The position numbers and the translations under genes are program-made. The notes below the pieces were generated by a model. That model saw only the letters and a list, made by a program, of their open reading frames with translations. It was not told the DNA's origin and made no database searches. Positions 53,780 to 63,135 of a DNA stretch of 64,000 nt are shown here, in pieces. Positions within the stretch are counted from its first letter, which is position 1. Each line of letters starts with the position of its first letter. The stretch is taken from contig NZ_FOAV01000005.1 of assembly GCF_900109745.1 (NCBI RefSeq), forward strand, positions 186,001 through 250,000, given 5' to 3'. This stretch comes from Roseateles sp. YR242 (lineage in GTDB: Bacteria; Pseudomonadota; Gammaproteobacteria; Burkholderiales; Burkholderiaceae_C).

Positions 53780-54541
53780 ATGATCACCCCACCGCCCAAG
53801 CTGGCCGTTGCCATCATCGACACCGACTTGCACCTGCTCGCCCGCCAGGCTCTGGTGCACAGCATGCAGGCCATGGAGCGTCAGGGGCTGCCGTTTTCCC
53901 AGGTGCTGATCTACTCAGACCGGCCGGAGCTGTGGCCAGGCCTGCCGGTGATTCCAGTGCCCACCCTGCGCTCCATCACCGAATACAACCTGCTGGTGAC
54001 CCGTGAACTCGCCAAGCACCTCAGCGCGGACCATGTGCTGGTGATCCAGTACGACGGGTTTGTGCTCAACGCCGATCAGTTCTCCCCGCATTTCCTGCAC
54101 TACGACTACATTGGTGCGCCCTGGCCCAACTACGACCGCCATGAGGTGGGCAACGGCGGGTTCTCCTGGCGGTCACGCCGCCTGGTGCAGGCCGTGGCCC
54201 AACTGGACTACGACGACCCCACGGAAGCGGAAGACCTCTTCATTTGCCGCCGCATGCGCGAAACGCTGGAACGCATGGGCTGCCGTTTCGCGCCCAAGGC
54301 CATCGCCCAGCATTTCTCGGTGGAATTCCCGGCAGTGGCCTACCCCACCTTCGGTTTCCACGGCATCTTCCATCTGCCCTCGGTCTACCGGGAAATGCCG
54401 GAATTCCTGGTGGACAACCTCTCGGACCGCATCATCAAGAGCCGCAGCAATTTCCTGCTGCCGGGCCTGCAGGCCGTCTCCCCCGCAGCCGCCGAGCGCC
54501 TGCAGCAGCGGCTGGCGGCGCTGTCCGCCGCGCCGGCCTGA
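53780..54541 (+). CDS. DUF5672 family protein, probable glycosyltransferase
   Basis: This 253-residue protein carries the DUF5672 signature: VLIYSDRPELWPGLPVIPVP, YNLLVTRELAKHLSADHVLVIQYDGFVL, FLHYDYIGAPWPNYDRHEVGNGGFSWRSRRL, AEDLFICRRMRETLERMGCRFAP, FSVEFPAVAYPTFGFHGIFH. The QYDGF and EDLFIC elements look like a GT-A type nucleotide-sugar site, and members of the family often occur in glycan or glycoprotein loci. It lies 68 bp after the GT4 gene in the same direction. It is probably part of a three-gene glycosylation unit. Confidence 0.83.
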   Translation: MITPPPKLAVAIIDTDLHLLARQALVHSMQAMERQGLPFSQVLIYSDRPELWPGLPVIPVPTLRSITEYNLLVTRELAKHLSADHVLVIQYDGFVLNADQFSPHFLHYDYIGAPWPNYDRHEVGNGGFSWRSRRLVQAVAQLDYDDPTEAEDLFICRRMRETLERMGCRFAPKAIAQHFSVEFPAVAYPTFGFHGIFHLPSVYREMPEFLVDNLSDRIIKSRSNFLLPGLQAVSPAAAERLQQRLAALSAAPA

Positions 54542-54615
54542 ACAGCGTCTGAACACGACCTGAACCTGACCCCGGCGCCCTCGCCTTTCGCACCTCCTCA
54601 CCACGGCAAGACGCG

Positions 54616-55593
54616 ATGAAACAGATCATCATCCTGATTCCCCACGGCGTGCAGACGGGCGGCCCCGAGGCGCTGCACCAGCTCTCGGACGCGCTGATCC
54701 GCCAGGGGCATGACGCCCGCGTCTGGTACGTGCTGCCCAGCGACCTGCCGGCCATCGACCAGTTGCATCGCAACAATGGCCTGGGCGCGGACACGGCACT
54801 GCGCCTGCAGCCGCGACCCAACACGGTGGCGGACTACGAGAAATACCAGGTCCGCCTGGCCGAACAGATCGTCATGAATGCCGACACCTGCGTGGTGCTG
54901 GCAGAGACCTATGTGCATTGGCTGCGCTACTTTCAGCCCTGCACACCCATGGTGTGGTGGCTGAGCATCGACAACGCGTTTGAATACCTGTCGGTTCAAA
55001 AGATCAACCTCAACGCGCTGCGCAGCGAGCGGGTACTGCACACCTATCAATCCAGCTATGCCCATCAGGTGATCCGCGCGCTGGGCTGCACGCGGACGCT
55101 GCCCCTGTCGGACTACACGCCTGGCGCTGTCGCCGCTGAGGTGCTGCCCAAGACCGACATCGCGCTCAATGCCAACCACAAGGTGCTTTACGACGTGGGC
55201 GCCATGGCGGCCCGCCTGGAACGCGAGAACGGCTGCAAGGTGCACCTGATCCGCGGCATGAGCCGGGCACAGGTGTATGAGGCGCTGGGACGCAGCAAGC
55301 TCTTCATCGACCTGGGTAATTTCCCCGGCAAGGACCGGCTGGCGCGCGAGGCCTTGATGCGCGAGTGCTGCGTATTTGCGCTGGATGTGGGGGCGGCACG
55401 GGACTACGTGCTGCCCGAGGAGTGCTACTTCAAGCCGGACCAGGTGGACCAGGTGTATGCCGGGGCCCATCAGTTGGTGCAGCAGTACGCGCTCTATCTG
55501 CAGCTCTGCCTGCCGGCCCGGCAGGCGGTGCTGCGCGAGCGGATGATCTTCGAGCGGGAAGTGGCCGGGCTGGCCCACGCCTTCGGCGCCTGA
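54616..55593 (+). CDS. Glycosyltransferase-like protein of unknown specificity
   Basis: This 325-residue soluble protein begins MKQIIILIPHGVQTGGPEAL, a Rossmann strand followed by a Gly-rich loop as in GT-B acceptor domains. It contains HTYQSSYAHQVIRALGCT, a central LIRGMSRAQVYEALGRSKLFIDLGNFPGKDRLAREALMRECCVFAL, and LPEECYFKPDQVDQVYA. The second region corresponds to the donor domain of GT4-like enzymes with weak motifs. It follows the DUF5672 gene by 74 bp. Its association with two other sugar-transfer genes supports glycosyl transfer; the substrate is unknown. Confidence 0.72.
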   Translation: MKQIIILIPHGVQTGGPEALHQLSDALIRQGHDARVWYVLPSDLPAIDQLHRNNGLGADTALRLQPRPNTVADYEKYQVRLAEQIVMNADTCVVLAETYVHWLRYFQPCTPMVWWLSIDNAFEYLSVQKINLNALRSERVLHTYQSSYAHQVIRALGCTRTLPLSDYTPGAVAAEVLPKTDIALNANHKVLYDVGAMAARLERENGCKVHLIRGMSRAQVYEALGRSKLFIDLGNFPGKDRLAREALMRECCVFALDVGAARDYVLPEECYFKPDQVDQVYAGAHQLVQQYALYLQLCLPARQAVLRERMIFEREVAGLAHAFGA

Positions 55594-55808
55594 TGAAGAC
55601 GGCGCTCCGCGCCGCCGCCCCCAGGTTGTAGGTCTTTTGCCGACACCTGTTTCAGTGGCTCCCCACCCGGCACAGCGCCTGCAGGCCCTTCAAAATGTGT
55701 AGTAGTTGGTCGAAGATCCTCATGGAATCGGTCCAGACGGTCGCCTAAACCAACAACAAGCGACGGCCACGCGGATCACTACAGCGAGTCACTCAGGGGG
55801 TATCCGAA

Positions 55809-57383
55809 ATGCAACTGTCATCACTCAAGGTCAAGACCAAGCTCTGGATGGGCTTCGGCCTCATGGCTGTCATCGTGGTGGCGATTGCTGCCTCGGCGCT
55901 GTTCTGGCTCAACCATGCCAACACACGCTTCCAGGCTTATCTGGATGGTGTCGGCCACCGGCAGCGGCTGGTCGCCGAACTGGAAACGGCCGCCAAATCG
56001 CGAGCCATCTCTGCCCGCAATCTGGTGCTGGTGACCACACCGGAGGACCGGTCCTCTGAACTCGCGGCGGTGACGCAGTCCCACCAGGCCGTCAAGGACG
56101 CGCTGGACAAGCTCAAGAAAGATCTCGACGGTGGCTCGGCCACCTCGCAGGACCGGGCGCTCTTCACCCGTGTCGAAGGCATCGAACAGAAGTACGGTGC
56201 GGTGGCGCTGGCCATCGTCGGCCTGGCGCAGCAGGGCCAGCGCGATGAAGCCATCGCCAAGATGAACGCGGAATGCCGCCCCTTGCTGGCTTCGCTGCTG
56301 AAGGCGACCGCCGAGTTCATCGCTTACGAAGATCAGGAAGCGGCAGCGGAGGCGGCGGACGCCGCCGCCCGCCAGACGCATGACCGCTGGATGCTCTCTT
56401 TGACGGCCGTGTGTGCGGCCCTGATGGCCGGTGTGCTGGGCTGGATCATCAGCGCAGCCGTCACCCGCCCGTTGACCCGCGCCATCCGCCTGGCTGAATC
56501 CGTCGCCGAGGGGGACCTGCGCCAGGAGATCGAGGTGTCCGGTGAGGACGAGATGAGCCAGCTGCTGGGCGCCCTGAAGGCCATGAGCAACAACCTCTCG
56601 GGCATGGTGAACAACGTCCGGGAAGCCGCCGAAGGCATTGCCGCGGCTTCCACACAAATTGCCAGCGGCAACCACGACCTGTCCTCCCGTACCGAGACCC
56701 AGGCCAGCGCCCTGCAGCAGACGGCCTCCTCGATGGCCCACATGACCTCCACCGTGCAGCACAGCGCGGCGACCTCCCGCAAGGCCACCGACCTGGCAAG
56801 CGAGGCGGCCAAGGTGGCCGGCCAGGGCGGCGAAGTGGTGGGCCGGGTGATCAGCACCATGGAAGCCATCAACGGCTCCAGCCGCCGCATCCACGACATC
56901 ATCGGCGTGATCGACGGCATCGCGTTCCAGACCAATATCCTCGCGCTGAATGCCGCCGTGGAAGCGGCACGGGCGGGTGAGCAAGGCCGCGGCTTCGCGG
57001 TGGTGGCCGGTGAGGTGCGTGCACTGGCGCAGCGGTCGGCCAATGCAGCCAAGGAGATCAAGACACTGATCTCCGACAGCGTGCAGAAGGTGGACGCGGG
57101 TGGCGCCTTGGTGTCCGAAGCGGGCCGCACCATGGACGACATCGTGAAGCAGGTGCGCCTGGTCACTGACCTGATGGGGGACATCAACACCTCCACCGAG
57201 CAGCAGAGCACCGGCATCGGCGAGGTCAATGCGGCGGTGGCGGCAATCGACCAAGGTACGCAGCAGAACGCGGCCCTGGTGGAAGAAAGTGCGGCGGCGG
57301 CGGAAAGCCTGCGTCAACAGGCGCACGCGCTGTCGGAAATCATCGCGCGCTTCAAGCTGCGGGATGGGATGCGGCTGGCTTGA
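55809..57383 (+). CDS. Methyl-accepting chemotaxis protein
   Basis: This 524-residue chemoreceptor has one transmembrane helix at about 13-34 and another at about 193-216, with a helical periplasmic sensor of about 155 residues between them ([18 protein letters not shown]). A HAMP segment ([18 protein letters not shown]) leads into the cytoplasmic coiled coil. The highly conserved signalling tip is at about residues 365-400 ([20 protein letters not shown], then [10 protein letters not shown]). It couples to CheA/CheW. It stands alone, is not near che genes, and its ligand is not deducible. A GC-rich hairpin at 57388-57408 follows the stop codon. Confidence 0.95.
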   Translation: MQLSSLKVKTKLWMGFGLMAVIVVAIAASALFWLNHANTRFQAYLDGVGHRQRLVAELETAAKSRAISARNLVLVTTPEDRSSELAAVTQSHQAVKDALDKLKKDLDGGSATSQDRALFTRVEGIEQKYGAVALAIVGLAQQGQRDEAIAKMNAECRPLLASLLKATAEFIAYEDQEAAAEAADAAARQTHDRWMLSLTAVCAALMAGVLGWIISAAVTRPLTRAIRLAESVAEGDLRQEIEVSGEDEMSQLLGALKAMSNNLSGMVNNVREAAEGIAAASTQIASGNHDLSSRTETQASALQQTASSMAHMTSTVQHSAATSRKATDLASEAAKVAGQGGEVVGRVISTMEAINGSSRRIHDIIGVIDGIAFQTNILALNAAVEAARAGEQGRGFAVVAGEVRALAQRSANAAKEIKTLISDSVQKVDAGGALVSEAGRTMDDIVKQVRLVTDLMGDINTSTEQQSTGIGEVNAAVAAIDQGTQQNAALVEESAAAAESLRQQAHALSEIIARFKLRDGMRLA

Positions 57384-57387
57384 GCGG

Positions 57388-57408
57388 GTCGGGGGGCAAA
57401 GCCCCGAC
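57388..57408 (+). terminator. GC-rich stem-loop after the chemoreceptor gene
   Basis: GTCGGGG and CCCCGAC pair closely around GGCAAAG five bases after the MCP stop codon. No T-run follows immediately (GGGTTTCG), so it is a weak or Rho-assisted terminator. Confidence 0.4.
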
Positions 57409-57524
57409 GGGTTTCGATGATGGGGCCACCTTCGAGTGGCCCTTCCCGCTTCATGCCACTTCAAGAGGGAGAAGAAAGGTGGCATGCCCGAGATAGATTC
57501 GGACCGAATTCAGACCATAGCCAG

Positions 57525-57725
57525 GTGAGGCTTTTCCCGTTCAGCGGGTCGGTCACCGAAGAATTGGTGGAGCTTGGCTTGGACGCTTACCGGCAACGGA
57601 TTTCAGGAATGGATCGGATCATCTATGAGGTGACCGAGCACATCATCTACGTTCATCTCTTCCTCGATACTCGACGCGATGTTCGCTCGCTTCTATCACG
57701 GCGACTTCTGCGATCTGGGAACTGA
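57525..57725 (+). pseudogene. ParE/RelE-type toxin, N-terminally truncated
   Basis: The frame encodes RLFPFSGSVTEELVELGLDA, then YRQRISGMDRIIYEVTEHII and YVHLFLDTRRDVRSLLSRRL, and ends at TGA 57725. This is the C-terminal two thirds of a ParE/RelE-superfamily toxin (PxSGxVxxE, the YRxxI and RRD elements). The first 30 or so residues are missing: the upstream in-frame codons bear no resemblance and no antitoxin gene is present. A small inverted repeat (ATGCCAC/GTGGCAT at about 57454-57486) lies in the junction region. It is probably a dead toxin-antitoxin remnant. Confidence 0.6.
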
Positions 57726-57773
57726 ACGCGTGCAAGCCGTCTGACCCGGTTTCGTGTTTTGAGCCGCGCCGCC

Positions 57774-58664
57774 TCAAGGCGTCAGCAACGGCAACACATA
57801 CTTCACCGGCACCGCATAACTGATCCCGCTCGGTGCGCTCAATGCAGACTCCCGTGTGCTCTTGAGCGCCACCATGTTCACCACCCCCACCACCTTGCCG
57901 GTGCGGATGTCCATCAGCGGCCCACCGCTGTTGCCGGGGTAGGCGGTGATGTCCAACTGCAGGAACTCCATCTCGCCGGACCGCAGTTGACGGATGGCGC
58001 GTTCGGACAGGTTGTTGGAGGTCGGTGCCGGCAAGGCCGCCTTCGTGATGGAAGCAACGATGCCGCGGTGCGTCACCAACTGCACCCCCAGCACCGTGCC
58101 CAGCGGATAACCCAGCAGCGCCACCGCGCTGCCCTCGCGTACCGCCATGGCGGCATCATCCACGGGCGCCAGTGGCAGCGTGACGACCAGCGGCTTGCCG
58201 TCTTCCAGCTCCAGCACGGCCAGGTCCCGCGTGGTGTCTCGGCGCAGCAGCTTGACCGGGCGCAACTGCGGCGTGCCTGACGCATTGCCGCTGGCCGGGA
58301 CCTGGATGGCCAGGTCCTTTTCGATCGGGTTGGGAATGACGTGTGCGCAGGTGACGATGGTCTTGCCATCGCCCACCACAAAACCTGTCCCCCGGAATCC
58401 AAAGCGCGGGTTGTCCGTGGCGCTGAACGTGCCCACCGCCACCACCGCCTGCCGGCTCTTGTCGATCAGGTCCGGCAAGGTGTTGGACATCTCCTGCGCT
58501 TGCGCAGGGCCCGCCCACAGGGACAACGACGCCGACAAGCCAGGAACTGCTCCGCCCAGTAACGAAGCACCGCCCAACGTCAGCACACGCCGCCGCGATG
58601 GAACATGCCCCGCCCCAACCTGCCCCGGCTCACCGAGGCCCCGCAAGCACTCATCGTTGTTCAT
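57774..58664 (-). CDS. Tat-exported trypsin-like serine protease (S1C, no PDZ domain)
   Basis: This protein of about 296 residues has a twin-arginine signal (SRRRVLTLGGASLLGGAVPG, cleavage near AQAQ) followed by a chymotrypsin-fold domain. The catalytic triad is visible: His in VTCAHVI, Asp in TRDLAVLEL and Ser in YPGNSGGPLMD. There is no PDZ domain after the protease domain, unlike DegP. It should act in the periplasm. In-frame ATGs exist at 58700, 58676 and 58664; the last has GGTGAG upstream. It lies next to the PEP-CTERM accessory genes on the same strand, with 137 bp between. Confidence 0.88.
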   Translation of the reverse strand: MNNDECLRGLGEPGQVGAGHVPSRRRVLTLGGASLLGGAVPGLSASLSLWAGPAQAQEMSNTLPDLIDKSRQAVVAVGTFSATDNPRFGFRGTGFVVGDGKTIVTCAHVIPNPIEKDLAIQVPASGNASGTPQLRPVKLLRRDTTRDLAVLELEDGKPLVVTLPLAPVDDAAMAVREGSAVALLGYPLGTVLGVQLVTHRGIVASITKAALPAPTSNNLSERAIRQLRSGEMEFLQLDITAYPGNSGGPLMDIRTGKVVGVVNMVALKSTRESALSAPSGISYAVPVKYVLPLLTP

Positions 58665-58801
58665 CGTCTCACCCATCGCTTCTTGCTGGCCCTCTGCCAT
58701 ATCTACCAGATCTGCCAGATCTGCCAGGCCCGAATATCTTCACCCAAGAGACGACGCTCAGCGCCTGCGCTCCGCGCATCCCGGTGGCCCGAGCCCACCC
58801 G

Positions 58802-60106
58802 TCATGCCGCCAGATCCTTCGCCGTGTGCCCCATCTCCAGTTCCGACACAAAACTGCGCCAGTTCCGATCCGGTTCGTCGATCTTGAAACCGTAGAACGT
58901 GCCCTGATCCGTCTCGCGCCGGCGGACCGCCCGCGCCAGCAGCAGCGAGCGCGTGTTGCGGCCCAGTTCGATCTCCACTCGGCCATCCACATTCAACGGC
59001 AGTTCCTGCTTGCACTCGGCCTGGAAACCCTGCGCAGACACTTCGATCACATCCAGCTGCACATGCCCCACCGCCGGCACCCCACCCGCCGCCGGCAGGT
59101 CGATATGGCCCGGGCAACGCATGGAATAACGCGGATATTGCCGCAAGGCCTTGCCCAGGTCTTCACCACCACCGCTGAGCATGGGCAGCAGCCGACGGTA
59201 CTCCGGCTGCGGATAGACCGACCACAACAGCGCCCGCTTGCGGTCCGGCAGTTCCGGGAACACCGGCACGAGCTTGTTGAAAAACAGGTCCAGCAACTCC
59301 GGCGTCATGACCGGATCATTGGTCGTGTGATAGCGCCGCTCCGGCAGCTTGATGTTGGGCAGCTTCTGGCGGAAGAAGTAGGTGTGCAGGTTCTTGCGAG
59401 CGGCTCGCCCTCGGTAGCCGCGCTCGAAGACGGCGTCCGCCTCATGCAGGTCCAGCGCCGCCCCCACCGCCGGCGCACCGTTGGCAAAGTCGTAGTTGGC
59501 GACCGTCTGTTCCTTCAGGCGCTTGAAAAACAGCAGCGCCTCATACAGCTCGATCTTGTCCGGGTTCACCGCAATGACCAGGTGCCGGGTATCGAAATAC
59601 TCGGTGCAGTACTGGTGCATGAATTTCATCAGCGGGAACAGGATGGCCCCACCGGTCTTGCGAAAGGCCGGCGCCACAGCCAGCGCGGAGATCTCGGCCA
59701 CCTTGCCGCCCTTGGCCCGCACACCCTCCAGGTCGAACACCGACTGCAGGGGGAAGCCGAAAACGCCCTCGCGCACCATCGAGATGGTGCCCACCACCAC
59801 GCCGTCGTACTTGGCGCACAAGGTGGTGGTGGTCGGCAGCGAGTGGTAGATCGTGACACGCATCCCGCTGGGGTCAGGCTTCATGAAGCCGCTGCCCACG
59901 TAGGCGTCATGCAGGATGCGAAAGCACGCCTCCAGCTCTTCCTGCGTTTCCGCAACCTTGAGCTCCAGGCGTTCGCTGGGCGCGGGGTCGCAGTCCACCA
60001 TGCGGCGGTAGACCGCAAAGCGCCAGGGTCGGGGCAGGCTGGAGAACAGCTTGCGCATGCCCTGGTGCAGTCGCTTGCGAAGGCTGGAGCGACGAATCTG
60101 GCTCAT
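58802..60106 (-). CDS. PEP-CTERM/exosortase-associated FeeM-like acyltransferase with C-terminal PilZ domain
   Basis: This 434-residue protein has a GNAT-fold N-acyl amino acid synthase-like domain over about residues 50-290 (ELEACFRILHDAYVGSGFM, VVVGTISMVREGVFGFPL, VAEISALAVAPAFRKTGGAI, DTRHLVIAVNPDKIELYEAL). From about residue 326 there is a PilZ domain, with RYSMR matching the RxxxR motif and EVSAQG in the place of D/NxSxxG. This implies c-di-GMP control of acyl transfer. It starts 47 bp after prsT ends, in the same direction, so it is part of the exosortase accessory operon. The acyl acceptor is unknown. Confidence 0.85.
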   Translation of the reverse strand: MSQIRRSSLRKRLHQGMRKLFSSLPRPWRFAVYRRMVDCDPAPSERLELKVAETQEELEACFRILHDAYVGSGFMKPDPSGMRVTIYHSLPTTTTLCAKYDGVVVGTISMVREGVFGFPLQSVFDLEGVRAKGGKVAEISALAVAPAFRKTGGAILFPLMKFMHQYCTEYFDTRHLVIAVNPDKIELYEALLFFKRLKEQTVANYDFANGAPAVGAALDLHEADAVFERGYRGRAARKNLHTYFFRQKLPNIKLPERRYHTTNDPVMTPELLDLFFNKLVPVFPELPDRKRALLWSVYPQPEYRRLLPMLSGGGEDLGKALRQYPRYSMRCPGHIDLPAAGGVPAVGHVQLDVIEVSAQGFQAECKQELPLNVDGRVEIELGRNTRSLLLARAVRRRETDQGTFYGFKIDEPDRNWRSFVSELEMGHTAKDLAA

Positions 60107-60153
60107 ATGACCGTCTCCCTTGCGGCGCGGTCAGTTGCCGGGAAGCGTCCGGT

Positions 60154-63048
60154 TCAGCGGATCGCCGCCTGCAACTTCTGCACCTCGGCTTGTTGCTCGA
60201 ATTGTGGACCCAGGTCGGCCAGGCGCTTGAGTTCCGTCTGCGCCTCGGCCTTCTTGCCGCCAGCCACATACAACTGGGCCAGCCGCAGCCGATACGCTGG
60301 CACACCAGGTGCCTGCTGCACGACCTGCTGTTGCACTTCAATGGCCTTGTCCGTCTGGCCCTTCGCGGCCAGCGCTTCGGCCCAGGTGTCCATGTAGGGC
60401 GCCACCTTGGGCCGCATCTGGTTGGCCTTCTCCGCGTACTTCAGGCCCTCGTCATTGCGGCCGGTACGCAGCTTCAGCCAGGCAATGTTGTTGGCTGCCG
60501 CAGCGTTTTCCGGAGAGTCCGCCAATACGCCCTGATAGTACTGCTCTGCCTGGTCGTACTGACCTTTGGTGAGCGCCACATCGCCCAGGTGGTACCTGAA
60601 AAGAGTGTCCTGCTTGTGTTGACTCAACCACGTCGCGGCGTACTGCTTGGCCTCTTCCGTCTTGCCGGACTCCACCAGCACGCCATGCAGGGCCACAGCC
60701 AGGGCGGTGTTGGGCACGGAGGCACCCGCATCCTTGGAGAGTTGGTCCGCCTTGCGGTAGGCCGCCAATGCACCAGTCCAGTCCTTGCGGGCACGGGCCA
60801 CGTCCCCCTCAAGCTTCCAGCCCAGTCCGAAGGTGGGGCGCGCCGCCTGCAGACCCTTGGCGGCCACCAGGGCCACGTCCGGGTGGCCAATGGACAAGGC
60901 CTTGCCAGCCACCTTCTCGGCCAGTTCGGCGTCACCCGGGCCGATCGCCTGGGCGCGCTTGAGCGCAGTTGCGGCCAGTTCCCGGTCCGCCGGCTGGCCA
61001 CTGGCGATGTAGAGGTCGGCCAGGCGCAACTGGCCCACCGGAGAACGCGGCTGAACGCTCACCAGCTTGTTGAAACTGGTGATGGCCGACTGGCGCTCGC
61101 CTTGCGCCTGCTGCACCTGGCCCAGCGCATCCAGCAGCTCGGCGGAGTCGGGGTTGGCCGTGATGCCTTCCTGCGCCACCGCTGCCGCCTGCTTCAGGTC
61201 CTGCTTGTTGACCAGCAGGCTGACCAGCGCCAGGCGGGGTGCGGGCTCTGAGGGGAAATTGCGCGCGATCTCGTTGAGCTGCTTGATCGCGTCATCGGGC
61301 GTCACCAGCTGATGGGTCACACGCACGCCGATCTGCGCCATGATCGCCTTCAGGTTCTTCGGGTCGGCCTTGATGGCGGCGTCATAGCGTTTGGCAGCGT
61401 CTTCCGGCTTCTTGTCCTGCAGGTCCATGGACGCCAGGTTGTTGGCCGGCGACAGCGCCTTGGGCTCGCGCTTGATGGCCTGCTCAAACTGGGCCCGGGC
61501 AGCGGCACGGTCACCCCGGAACAAGGCCACGCGGCCCCGCAGTTCAGGGGCGGCCCCGCTCTCGGGCTGCTTGCGTTCGATGCCGTCAATGACCTCGTTG
61601 GCCTTGGCCCAGTCCTTCTTCCTCAGGTAGAGGCTGACCAGGGCGAGGTCGGCGGTGATGCCCTTGTCTTCGACAGTGAGCTTGCGCAGCGCCTCGACGG
61701 CCTGTGCCTCCTGGCCCTTCTTGGCCTGTGTCAGTGCCAGGCCGACACGGCTGGTGATGTCGGCGGGGTTGAGCGCAGCGGCGCGGGCCAGCAGGCTCTC
61801 GGCCTGGTCGCCCTGCCCTTGCTTGAGCTTGATCTCGGCAGCCAGCGCCAGCGCCTCACCGGTGGGGCCGGGCTTGCCGTCCAGCGCCGGTTGCAGCGTG
61901 GTCCAGGCCTGGTCCACGTCACCACCGCGCAGTTGCACCTGTGCCAGGGCGATGCGGGCCTGCGGTGCCTCCGGCGACGTGCTCACCACCTTGGCGAAAT
62001 TCGATTCGGCCTGACGCAGGTCGCCATTGGCCTGGGCCACACGGCCCGCCAGGTAAAGCGCGCGGTCATTGCCCGGCGCGATCTTGAGCAGCGCCTGGCT
62101 CAGGTCGGTGGCTTCCTTCAGGTTGCCGGCGTCCAGCGCAAAGATGGAGGCGTAGTAGAAGGTCTGCGCATGTGTGGGCAACGCGGCCTTCATGGCGGCC
62201 ACGGCCTCCTTGGCGGCGGCCTTGTCGCCCTTGCGCATCAAGGCACTGATCAGCCCGGAATGGGCGCCGGGCAGCTTCTTGTCGATGGCCAGGGCCTTGC
62301 GGTAGCTGTCGATACGCTCGTCCACCGGCGCTTCGGCCAGCTCCTGCAGGTCGCCCTTGACCTGCCAGCCCTCGGCCAGGTTGGGCGATTTGGCCAGCAG
62401 GGCATCCAGCTGGACAAGCGCGTCTTTGAGCTTGCCTTCGCTGGTCATCAGCCGGATGTTCATCAACTGCACGGCCGCGCTGTCCGGAGCGGCCTTCAGG
62501 GCCGCATCGGCCGCGGTGCGGGCCTCCGGCATCTGGCGCTTCGCCACGAAGGCACCCACCAGCGTGCTTTGCAGATCGGCCTCGTCGGCGGGGGTGCTCA
62601 GATGCCGGGTGGCGTACTGCGCCACCACATCCTCAGGCTTGCCTTGCAGCAGCAGCAGGCGGGCCTGCAGGGCCGTCAGCGCCTCGCTGTTGTAGCCCTG
62701 CGCCTTGGCCTTGTCGGCCTCGATGACAGCACCCGGCAGGTCCCCCGCATCCAGCAGGGCCTTGGCCAGCAGGAAGCGGGCTTCGCCCAGCGACCCGTCC
62801 TTCTGCAGCGCGTTCTTCAGCTGGATGATGGCCGCCTTGGTGTCCTTCTTGTCCAGGTGGTCGCGGGCTGACTTGACCAGGTCCTGCGCGGACTCGCCGA
62901 AGCAGCCCGCCAGCAGCAGGGCCGAACCCAGGGCCAGCACCGTGGCGCCACGGGCCAGCGGACTCGACAGGCGGCGAACAGACAGCGCAACGCCAGGCTG
63001 AGGCGCCGCGGTTGGAGCAGAACGGCCGGTCTTGGAATCTCGGGACAT
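60154..63048 (-). CDS. prsT: PEP-CTERM system TPR-repeat lipoprotein PrsT
   Basis: This 964-residue TPR lipoprotein belongs to the XrtA/exosortase-A exopolysaccharide and protein-sorting system. Its signal ends in a lipobox, SALLLAGC, at residue 49. About twenty TPR-like helix pairs follow, starting KSARDHLDKKDTKAAIIQLK and ending YRLRLAQLYVAGGKKAEA. The length is normal for PrsT. It is downstream of prsR and upstream of the PilZ acyltransferase gene on the same strand. It is thought to act as a periplasmic scaffold. The 87-bp gap to prsR holds no clear sigma-54 promoter. Confidence 0.93.
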   Translation of the reverse strand: MSRDSKTGRSAPTAAPQPGVALSVRRLSSPLARGATVLALGSALLLAGCFGESAQDLVKSARDHLDKKDTKAAIIQLKNALQKDGSLGEARFLLAKALLDAGDLPGAVIEADKAKAQGYNSEALTALQARLLLLQGKPEDVVAQYATRHLSTPADEADLQSTLVGAFVAKRQMPEARTAADAALKAAPDSAAVQLMNIRLMTSEGKLKDALVQLDALLAKSPNLAEGWQVKGDLQELAEAPVDERIDSYRKALAIDKKLPGAHSGLISALMRKGDKAAAKEAVAAMKAALPTHAQTFYYASIFALDAGNLKEATDLSQALLKIAPGNDRALYLAGRVAQANGDLRQAESNFAKVVSTSPEAPQARIALAQVQLRGGDVDQAWTTLQPALDGKPGPTGEALALAAEIKLKQGQGDQAESLLARAAALNPADITSRVGLALTQAKKGQEAQAVEALRKLTVEDKGITADLALVSLYLRKKDWAKANEVIDGIERKQPESGAAPELRGRVALFRGDRAAARAQFEQAIKREPKALSPANNLASMDLQDKKPEDAAKRYDAAIKADPKNLKAIMAQIGVRVTHQLVTPDDAIKQLNEIARNFPSEPAPRLALVSLLVNKQDLKQAAAVAQEGITANPDSAELLDALGQVQQAQGERQSAITSFNKLVSVQPRSPVGQLRLADLYIASGQPADRELAATALKRAQAIGPGDAELAEKVAGKALSIGHPDVALVAAKGLQAARPTFGLGWKLEGDVARARKDWTGALAAYRKADQLSKDAGASVPNTALAVALHGVLVESGKTEEAKQYAATWLSQHKQDTLFRYHLGDVALTKGQYDQAEQYYQGVLADSPENAAAANNIAWLKLRTGRNDEGLKYAEKANQMRPKVAPYMDTWAEALAAKGQTDKAIEVQQQVVQQAPGVPAYRLRLAQLYVAGGKKAEAQTELKRLADLGPQFEQQAEVQKLQAAIR

Positions 63049-63135
63049 CGTGGGGTCTCTCTCGGATGCGATGTTGGCGTCTGTGTGCCGGAGTGGGTCG
63101 CGCCGGTCTCGTGGACCGCCGTCGCCCGCGGAAGG

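Noticed and set aside
58708-58735. Short direct repeats of AGATCTGCC upstream of the protease gene.
   Set aside because: Only two to three copies of a 10-bp unit, with no regulatory context; too little to interpret.
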